Shown here piece after piece: positions 58,769 through 64,000 of a stretch of DNA of 64,000 bases. Under the pieces are notes generated by a model. It did no database searches and was not told where the DNA came from. It worked only from the letters and a program-made list of their open reading frames with translations. Source of the stretch: an uncultured Streptomyces sp. (GTDB taxonomy: Bacteria; Actinomycetota; Actinomycetes; Streptomycetales; Streptomycetaceae); assembly GCF_947488945.1 (NCBI RefSeq), contig NZ_CANLBS010000004.1:434001-498000 (forward strand), in the 5' to 3' direction. Numbering within the stretch: the first letter of the stretch is position 1; each line of letters begins with the position of its first letter. Made by a program: the position numbers and the translations under genes.

Positions 58769-59978
58769 GGGCGAATTGTCCCCCAGCGGCGGCCGGTTCC
58801 GTGGCTGCGAGCAGCCCGGCGAGTTCGATCAGATCCGTCCCCGCGAACCGGGGCAGCGCGCACCCCGCGAGGATGCGGCACGCCTCCCGCCAGCCCGAGG
58901 GCACGGTGCCGATCCCGCCGAGCGCACCGGTCAGCGCCCCGGCCAGGGCGGGCGCGGAGTCGGCGACCCGCGACAGGCAGGCGGCGGCGGGCACCGCCTG
59001 GGCGATCTCGCCGCGGGCCGCCGTGGCCAGGGCGAGGGCCACCGGCACGGTCTCGGCGGCGGCGATCCCGTAGCTGTAGACGTGGTCGACGATCTGGTGC
59101 TCCAGCACCGGGACGAGCGAGAACGCCCCGGCGGGCTCACCGGCGAAGTCCCGTGCCAGGCGGACCGCGTGGACGGCGTTGCGGGCGATCTCGGTCCCCT
59201 CGGGGAGCTGCGCGAGCGCCGCGTCCACCGCCGCGGTCACATCGCCGCCCGCCAGCGCCATGGCCACGGCGGCGGCGATCGCCCGCGCCCCGTGCACCCC
59301 GTCGCCGTCCTGGGTGTAGCGCGCGTCGAACTCGGCGAGCGAGGCCGCCCGGTCCGGGTCACCGATGTGCACCACCGCGAGCACCGCCGCCCGCACGCAG
59401 GCCGCGTCGTCGAAGTAGTGCGGATTGTCGTGACCGGTGGCGGGCGGCCGCAGCCCTGCCGCCAGATTCCCGAGCCCCGCGCGTACGGAGATCCGCGCGC
59501 GCAGCGGCAGTACCGCCGCCTCCACCTCGGGCGCCCGGTCGCTGGCGGCCGCGACCTTCGCGGCCAGCGCGTTCCACGCCCGGTCCACCGCGTCGCGGGT
59601 GCGCCGCGCGGGGGAGAGGCCGTGCGCCTCGTCCGCGGCGGCCGCCAGCACCGTCCCGGCGGCGAACGCGGCCCATTCGGCGTCGTCGGAGGGGCCGAGC
59701 CGCAGCGGTTCCGGCGGCTGGTTCAGCGCGATCGGGACCGGCAGCGTGGTGGTCGCGTTCAGCTCGGCGAAGGTGTCCAGTTCGCGGGTGAGCCGGCGGG
59801 TCCACTCCGGCATCCGGGCCGCCCGGTGGCGGGCGGCGGGCCAGCCGGCCGCGTCCCCGGACGCCAGGCCGAGCAGCAGCCCCTCGATCCGGGCCCGCGT
59901 CGAGGGGGCGGTCCGCGCGGCGGTGCGGGGGCGGGCGGTGGCGGCGCGCTCCCCGGTCCCGGTGCGTGCCGTGCTCAT
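58713..59978 (-). CDS. Degenerate ADP-ribosylglycohydrolase-fold protein C
   Basis: A 421-residue ARH/DraG-related protein with an Arg/Ala/Thr-rich N-terminal 30 residues. The core RIEGLLLGLASGDAAGWPA is recognisable, but key motifs are altered: SDDAEW (97-102) in place of TDDT, and SRVADS (336-341) where active relatives have GRDADT, so the first Asp of the DxD pair is Val338. Only Asp340 remains. It may be a pseudoenzyme subunit or use other ligands. Its 3' end overlaps the next gene by 56 bp; ATG overlaps the upstream gene by 4. Confidence 0.82.
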   Translation of the reverse strand: MSTARTGTGERAATARPRTAARTAPSTRARIEGLLLGLASGDAAGWPAARHRAARMPEWTRRLTRELDTFAELNATTTLPVPIALNQPPEPLRLGPSDDAEWAAFAAGTVLAAAADEAHGLSPARRTRDAVDRAWNALAAKVAAASDRAPEVEAAVLPLRARISVRAGLGNLAAGLRPPATGHDNPHYFDDAACVRAAVLAVVHIGDPDRAASLAEFDARYTQDGDGVHGARAIAAAVAMALAGGDVTAAVDAALAQLPEGTEIARNAVHAVRLARDFAGEPAGAFSLVPVLEHQIVDHVYSYGIAAAETVPVALALATAARGEIAQAVPAAACLSRVADSAPALAGALTGALGGIGTVPSGWREACRILAGCALPRFAGTDLIELAGLLAATEPAAAGGQFAHDVHNGYSSSRGRHAHPR

Positions 59979-61573
59979 CGCAACGCCCCCTCGCGGGAGC
60001 CGAGGCCGGTGCGCGCCGGGCCGGCGGGTGCCGGTTCCGGCTGCTCCGGGTGTCCCTGACCGCTGTCCTCCGTCGCGTCCCGCGGGCCCTCGGGACGTTC
60101 GGCATCCGGATCCGGCGCGTCCCCGCCCTCGGCCCGCCGCATCGCCGCCCGCGCCCGCACCCGCCGCTCCCCGCCCCGGCCGGCCCCCGTCGCCGCGGTC
60201 CCCGCAGCGGCCGGAGTCTCCGTAGCGGCCGTGGTCCCCGGCGACGCGACCGGAGCGCCGGAGGCGGTGGCCGTGGTACCCGAAGCGGCCGTGGTGCGCG
60301 CAACGGCCCCGGTACCCGAAGTTGCCACGGCCCTCGAAACGACCGAGGCCCTCGAAGCGACCGAGGCCCCCGAAACGGCCGGAGCGCCGACGTCCCCCGA
60401 GGCCCTCGGGCCGACCGGAACCCCGGACGCGCCCGAGCCCCCGCCGCCCGCCGCTCCGGGCCGCCCCGCCGTCCCGTCCGCCGCGACCGCCGCCGCCCCG
60501 CGCCCCGCCCCGACCGTCCGCCCGTCCGGCAGCGGGTCCGTCCCGTCCGCCCCGGCCGTCCGCCCGTCCGCCGCGTCCGGGCCCGTGCCGTGCTCGCCCG
60601 CCTCCGTCAGCAGGTCCGCCACGTCGAGCACGTGGTACCCGCGCATCGACGGCAGGCAGCTGCCCCGGACCGGGCCGATCGCCGACGCCCACTCCTCGGG
60701 GATGGCGCCGACGCCCTGCGCCGCGCCCGCCAGCGCCCCGGCGACCGCCGCCGTGGTGTCCGCGTCGCGGCCCATGTTCACCGCCATCAGCACCGCCGCG
60801 CGGAAGTCGCCGCGCGCCGCGGTGAACGCCCCGAAGGCCAGCCCCACCGCCTCCGGCGCCAGGTCCGTCCAGGGGTAGCCGCCGATCACCACCGCCGACC
60901 GGACCGCGCGCTCCGCGGTCAGCCGGTCCGGGTGGGGCCGCTGGGCGGCCGTCACCGCCCGGCGCAGCGACCGGGCGGTCCAGGAGTCCATCGGCACCAC
61001 CGACAGCGCGGCCGCGATCACCGAGGCGGGTCCGGCCCCCACCATCGCCGCCGCCACCCCCGCCGCGACCGCCTGCCCGCCGTAGATGCCCTCGCCGTCG
61101 TGGCTGACCTGCCCGTCGACCGCGACCAGCCGCGCCGCCTCCGCGGGCCGGCCCGCCGCGAACACCCCGAACGGGGCCGCCCGCATGGCGAGGCCGTCGC
61201 TCCAGGCGTGCCGGTGCTGCGCCGAGATCGGTGCGGCCAGCCCCCGCCGCAGGTTCTCCAGCGTGCCGCGCTCGCTGAACCCGGCGCCCCGGAACGGCCC
61301 CTCGTCCAGATCCGCGATCCAGTGGTGCCAGGCACGGTCGACGTCCGCCACGGTGAGGTCCGAACCGTGCCGGGCCAGCAGCAGGCCCGAGAAGATCGCG
61401 TACTCCGTGTCGTCGGTGCCCGCGGGGTCGTCGCTGACGAACCCCTCGATCCGCCCCCACCGCCGGCGGATCTCCGAGGGCCGCAGATTCTCCGCCGGCG
61501 CGCCGAGCGCGTCCCCCACGGCGAGCCCGAGCAGCGCGCCCCTGCCCCGGTCCTTGCCCGCGATCGGTTCCAT
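59975..61573 (-). CDS. ADP-ribosylglycohydrolase-fold protein D with low-complexity tail
   Basis: A 532-residue protein, first gene of the operon. Residues 10-325 are a canonical DraG/ARH domain: GALLGLAVGDALGAPAENL, TDDT (53-56), SHDGEGIYGG and VNMGRDADTT (Asp270, Asp272, Thr273). Residues about 330-532 are an Ala/Gly/Thr/Ser/Pro-rich tail unlike the family, with six-residue repeats at 401-436 and an Arg/Glu/Pro-rich end. ATG 61573 has AAGGA eight bases upstream. Expected activity is hydrolysis of an ADP-ribosyl or ribosyl glycosidic bond; target unknown. Confidence 0.87.
   Translation of the reverse strand: MEPIAGKDRGRGALLGLAVGDALGAPAENLRPSEIRRRWGRIEGFVSDDPAGTDDTEYAIFSGLLLARHGSDLTVADVDRAWHHWIADLDEGPFRGAGFSERGTLENLRRGLAAPISAQHRHAWSDGLAMRAAPFGVFAAGRPAEAARLVAVDGQVSHDGEGIYGGQAVAAGVAAAMVGAGPASVIAAALSVVPMDSWTARSLRRAVTAAQRPHPDRLTAERAVRSAVVIGGYPWTDLAPEAVGLAFGAFTAARGDFRAAVLMAVNMGRDADTTAAVAGALAGAAQGVGAIPEEWASAIGPVRGSCLPSMRGYHVLDVADLLTEAGEHGTGPDAADGRTAGADGTDPLPDGRTVGAGRGAAAVAADGTAGRPGAAGGGGSGASGVPVGPRASGDVGAPAVSGASVASRASVVSRAVATSGTGAVARTTAASGTTATASGAPVASPGTTAATETPAAAGTAATGAGRGGERRVRARAAMRRAEGGDAPDPDAERPEGPRDATEDSGQGHPEQPEPAPAGPARTGLGSREGALR
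60266..60373. repeat. 18-bp minisatellite coding six-residue repeats
   Basis: About six degenerate 18-bp units encode SGASVA, SRASVV, SRAVAT, SGTGAV, ARTTAA and SGTTAT in the tail of protein D (residues 401-436). The best-preserved DNA units on the + strand are ccctcgaaacgaccgagg (60331-60348) and its neighbour 60349-60366. Confidence 0.75.
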
Positions 61574-61714
61574 GGATCAGATCCTTCGTTCGTACACGAT
61601 TCGCCCCCCGTCGGATTTGTCCCACGCGAGCTGCCGGGCAAGGCCGTCCGGTCGCATAAAAGGGCCAGTCGGATGACGGCGGCGACCGCGTGTCCCGGCA
61701 CTTCGGCAAGGCGT

Positions 61715-61743
61715 TCCTTACCTGGTCAGAGGGCAGGTAAGGA
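61715..61743. promoter_or_regulatory. 10-bp perfect inverted repeat between the glycohydrolase operon and the VIT gene
   Basis: TCCTTACCTG (61715-61724) and CAGGTAAGGA (61734-61743) with a 9-base spacer, in the 272-bp divergent region. AGGTAAGG resembles half of a DtxR-type site, fitting control of a metal transporter, but spacing differs from the 19-bp DtxR/IdeR consensus. A second partly matching arm (CCTGCCTT) follows at 61747-61754. Confidence 0.55.
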
Positions 61744-61845
61744 CGGCCTGCCTTGCTGGCGGGGGCCGTTTTTCGCGCGTACTTTCGAACTCGTCGGACG
61801 GTGGTGGAACGCCTGCTCCCACCGCCGGATACACACGGGAGAGCC

Positions 61846-62580
61846 ATGTCCATCATCGAGACCGACGCCGTCCTGCACGAGGCGCACCGCGACAACCACA
61901 CCCACCGCGACGTCAACGGCGGCTGGCTGCGTCCGGCGGTGTTCGGCGCGATGGACGGCCTGGTCTCCAACCTCGCCCTGATGACGGGCGTGGCGGGCGG
62001 CGACGTCTCGCACCGGACGATCGTGATCACCGGTCTCGCGGGCCTGGCCGCGGGCGCCTTCTCGATGGCGGCGGGGGAGTACACCTCGGTGGCCTCGCAG
62101 CGCGAGCTGGTGGAGGCGGAACTCGACGTCGAGCGCCGTGAGTTGCGCAAGCACCCCAAGGACGAGATGCGCGAACTGGCCGACTTGTACGTCTCCCGGG
62201 GCGTCGAGCCCGCCCTGGCCACGGAGGTCGCCCGGCAGCTGTCGGCCGACCCGGAGCAGGCGCTGGAGATCCACGCCCGCGAGGAGCTGGGCATCGATCC
62301 CGGCGACCTGCCGTCGCCGCTGGTCGCCGCCGCCTCCTCGTTCGGGGCGTTCGCCCTGGGCGCGCTGCTGCCGGTGCTGCCCTTCCTGCTGGGCGCGACG
62401 GCCCTGTGGCCGGCGGTGCTGCTGGCGCTTCTCGGGCTGTTCGGCTGCGGCGCGGTGGTCGCCCGGGTCACCGCTCGGAGCTGGTGGTTCAGCGGTCTGC
62501 GGCAGCTCCTGCTCGGCGGCACCGCCGCGGCGCTCACCTACGGCCTGGGCGCGCTGTTCGGCGTGGCGGTGGGCGGCTGA
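61846..62580 (+). CDS. VIT1/CCC1-family Fe2+/Mn2+ transporter
   Basis: A 244-residue membrane transporter. The N-terminal cytosolic part has HRDVNGGWLRPAVFGAMDGL, then NLALMTGVAGG and the GAFSMAAGEYTSVASQRE helix diagnostic of the family, a charged Glu/Arg metal-binding stalk (residues 85-150) and C-terminal helices. It should export iron or manganese from the cytosol. ATG 61846 has GGGAGA about four bases upstream; TACTTT about 65 bases upstream is a possible -10. Divergent from the ADP-ribosylglycohydrolase operon. Confidence 0.88.
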   Translation: MSIIETDAVLHEAHRDNHTHRDVNGGWLRPAVFGAMDGLVSNLALMTGVAGGDVSHRTIVITGLAGLAAGAFSMAAGEYTSVASQRELVEAELDVERRELRKHPKDEMRELADLYVSRGVEPALATEVARQLSADPEQALEIHAREELGIDPGDLPSPLVAAASSFGAFALGALLPVLPFLLGATALWPAVLLALLGLFGCGAVVARVTARSWWFSGLRQLLLGGTAAALTYGLGALFGVAVGG

Positions 62581-63006
62581 CGCCGGTCGTGCGGGCGGTC
62601 GGGCGCGTGACAGCAGAAGGCGCAGAAAGCAAGGCGCAACAGTCCTGAAACGTGTGTGACGTTCATCCTGGCGGTCGCCTCTGGGCGGAAACCGTCGCGC
62701 GGACGTAAAATGAGACTGTATGCAGGGCACTACATAAGTAATCGTTACCCGACGGTTTCGATTCCTTTGCCGTTGGGCATGAGCCGTAGACACGCGGGCA
62801 ACGACGCCTGCTCTCTGTGCTCCGAGGCGCCGATCCGCCGGTCGGTGACCCCCCAACTGCCGACTGTCGCAGTCGATGTCCGCATGTTGGAATGGGCTAT
62901 CCGCTTCCCGAGAAGCGCCTTCATTATGTAACCTGCACGAAATTTCGCAGAGGGCCAACGTCGTCCCTCGGCACTTGCATATGCCACGACGACGACGGGA
63001 GAGCCC
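62581..63006 (+). other. 426-bp leader upstream of gltB, poorer in GC than its surroundings
   Basis: Noticeably less GC-rich than its flanks from about 62640 to 62960. It contains TAAAAT (about 62706-62711), a possible -10, a GTTAC-n6-GTTTC pair (62744-62759) and a GTAAC-n6-GAAAT pair (62928-62943), both GlnR-like. A 91-codon frame (62656-62931) crosses it without recognisable homology or a good ribosome-binding site. The region is probably a promoter and long leader, perhaps with an RNA regulator. Confidence 0.5.
62928..62943 (+). promoter_or_regulatory. Candidate GlnR box upstream of gltB
   Basis: GTAAC-ctgcac-GAAAT matches the GlnR pattern gTnAc-n6-GaAAc at nine of ten fixed or preferred bases, 63 bp before the gltB start. 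GlnR is the main nitrogen regulator of Streptomyces. Binding is untested. Confidence 0.45.
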
Positions 63007-64000
63007 ATGCGTTCCGACGCCTGGTCGCCCATGGACGGTCGCCCCGCCCAGCAGGGTATGTACGACCCCCGTAACGAACACGACGCCTGCGGTGTCGGGT
63101 TCGTGGCCACTCTGACGGGTGTGGCCAGCCATGAGCTGGTCGAGCAGGCGTTGACCGTACTGCGCAACCTCGAACACCGCGGCGCCACCGGATCCGAGCC
63201 CGACTCGGGCGACGGCGCCGGCATCCTGCTCCAGGTCCCCGACGCCTTCCTGCGCGACGAGACCGCCTTCGACCTCCCCGAGGCCGGCGGCTACGCGGTC
63301 GGCATCGCCTTCCTCCCCGCCGACGACCCCGCCGCGGCCGTGCGGAAGATCGAGAAGCTCGCCGCCGAGGAGCACCTCGACGTCCTCGGCTGGCGCGAGG
63401 TCCCGGTGGCCCCCGCTCTCCTCGGCAACGGCGCCCGCGCCACCATGCCGGAATTCCGGCAGGTCTTTGTCGCCGACGGCCACAGCACCGGCATCGTGCT
63501 CGACCGCAAGGCGTTCGTGCTGCGCAAGCGCGCCGAGCGGGAGGCCGGGGTGTACTTCCCCTCGCTCTCCTCGCGCACCCTCGTCTACAAGGGCATGCTC
63601 ACCACCGGCCAGCTGGAGCCGTTCTTCCCCGACCTCTCCGACCGCCGGTTCGCCACCGCCGTCGCCCTGGTCCACTCGCGCTTCTCCACCAACACCTTCC
63701 CCAGCTGGCCGCTCGCACACCCGTACCGCTTCGTCGCGCACAACGGCGAGATCAACACGGTCAAGGGCAACCGCAACTGGATGAAGGCCCGCGAGTCCCA
63801 GCTCGCCTCACGCCTCTTCGGCGACGCGGACCTCGACCGGATCTTCCCCGTCTGCACCCCGGACGCCTCCGACTCCGCCTCCTTCGACGAGGTCCTGGAG
63901 CTGCTCCACCTCGCCGGCCGGTCACTGCCCCACTCGGTGCTGATGATGGTCCCCGAGGCGTGGGAGAACCACGACTCCATGGACCCCGCCCGCCGGGCGT
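63007..64000 (+). CDS. gltB: Glutamate synthase large subunit (3' end outside the window)
   Basis: N-terminal 331 residues of the NADPH-type glutamate synthase alpha subunit, which makes glutamate from glutamine and 2-oxoglutarate. The class II amidotransferase domain starts at Cys28 (EHDACGVGF) after a propeptide that is normally removed; [41 protein letters not shown] and [16 protein letters not shown] are diagnostic. ATG 63007 has GGGAGA six bases upstream. The frame is open to base 64000. Confidence 0.96.
   Translation, partial: MRSDAWSPMDGRPAQQGMYDPRNEHDACGVGFVATLTGVASHELVEQALTVLRNLEHRGATGSEPDSGDGAGILLQVPDAFLRDETAFDLPEAGGYAVGIAFLPADDPAAAVRKIEKLAAEEHLDVLGWREVPVAPALLGNGARATMPEFRQVFVADGHSTGIVLDRKAFVLRKRAEREAGVYFPSLSSRTLVYKGMLTTGQLEPFFPDLSDRRFATAVALVHSRFSTNTFPSWPLAHPYRFVAHNGEINTVKGNRNWMKARESQLASRLFGDADLDRIFPVCTPDASDSASFDEVLELLHLAGRSLPHSVLMMVPEAWENHDSMDPARRA

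Noticed and set aside
61715-61743. Canonical DtxR/IdeR iron box
   Set aside because: Arms resemble half-sites, but the 29-bp span with a 9-base spacer does not match the 19-bp consensus; reported only as a generic inverted repeat.
62656-62931. 91-codon ORF upstream of gltB
   Set aside because: GTG start without a ribosome-binding site, no recognised domain, only moderate third-position GC; kept as part of the leader description.

Overview
The window is chromosomal DNA from a high-GC actinomycete, almost certainly a Streptomyces. The bases are strongly GC-rich with GC at nearly every third codon position, GTG starts are common, many genes overlap by 4 bp (ATGA/GTGA), and several genes have a -10 hexamer a few bases before the start codon (leaderless type). 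The gene order (lspA, phoD-like, dnaE, his operon, hisI-trpE, trpC-trpM-trpB-trpA, lgt, gltB) is that of the conserved Streptomyces core. I see no rRNA, tRNA, CRISPR array, intact insertion sequence or prophage.

Layout. 1-5.5 kb: the end of lspA, an RluA-type pseudouridine synthase, a GNAT acetyltransferase, a CPA1 Na+/H+ antiporter, a mechanosensitive channel and a dienelactone hydrolase-like protein. 5.6-13.7 kb, minus strand: a VapBC toxin-antitoxin pair, a Tat-exported PhoD-type phosphatase, a secreted M43 metalloprotease, an ECF41 sigma factor, a membrane-anchored thioredoxin-like protein, a membrane protein and a DUF2252 protein. 13.9-28.7 kb: dnaE, a small hydrophilic protein, an NYN-domain protein, an XRE/TPR regulator followed by a small histidine-kinase-like ATPase, an ABC-2 exporter, a YbaK deacylase, a LON-domain protein, a helical-repeat protein and a large repeat-containing membrane protein.

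28.8-34.7 kb is the histidine operon (hisD, hisC, hisB, a 55-residue membrane protein, hisH, priA, a Rid-family gene, hisF), nearly every junction overlapping. priA is expected to serve both histidine and tryptophan synthesis, and no trpF is visible. 34.9-44.1 kb is accessory: a secreted cutinase/PET-hydrolase-like enzyme, an alpha/beta hydrolase, a large LuxR-type ATPase regulator preceded by a perfect inverted repeat, a PucR-type regulator, a sodium:solute symporter and a maleylpyruvate isomerase-like protein. 44.2-51.2 kb holds hisI-trpE, three small membrane proteins and trpC-trpM-trpB-trpA, ended by a strong hairpin. A second thioredoxin-like protein and lgt follow.

53.2-61.6 kb is the most unusual block. 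It is a seven-gene minus-strand operon of four divergent ADP-ribosylglycohydrolase-fold proteins, a canonical ribokinase, a CaiB/BaiF CoA-transferase and a CitE-like lyase. All junctions overlap (five by 4 bp, one by 56 bp). It looks like a deribosylation and organic-acid salvage pathway of unknown substrate. A VIT/CCC1-type metal transporter diverges from it across a perfect 10-bp inverted repeat. The window ends in the 5' part of gltB, behind a 426-bp leader, poorer in GC than its surroundings, with a GlnR-like box.

Hairpins were placed by reading complementarity directly. Protein identities rest on recognised motifs and not on database searches.
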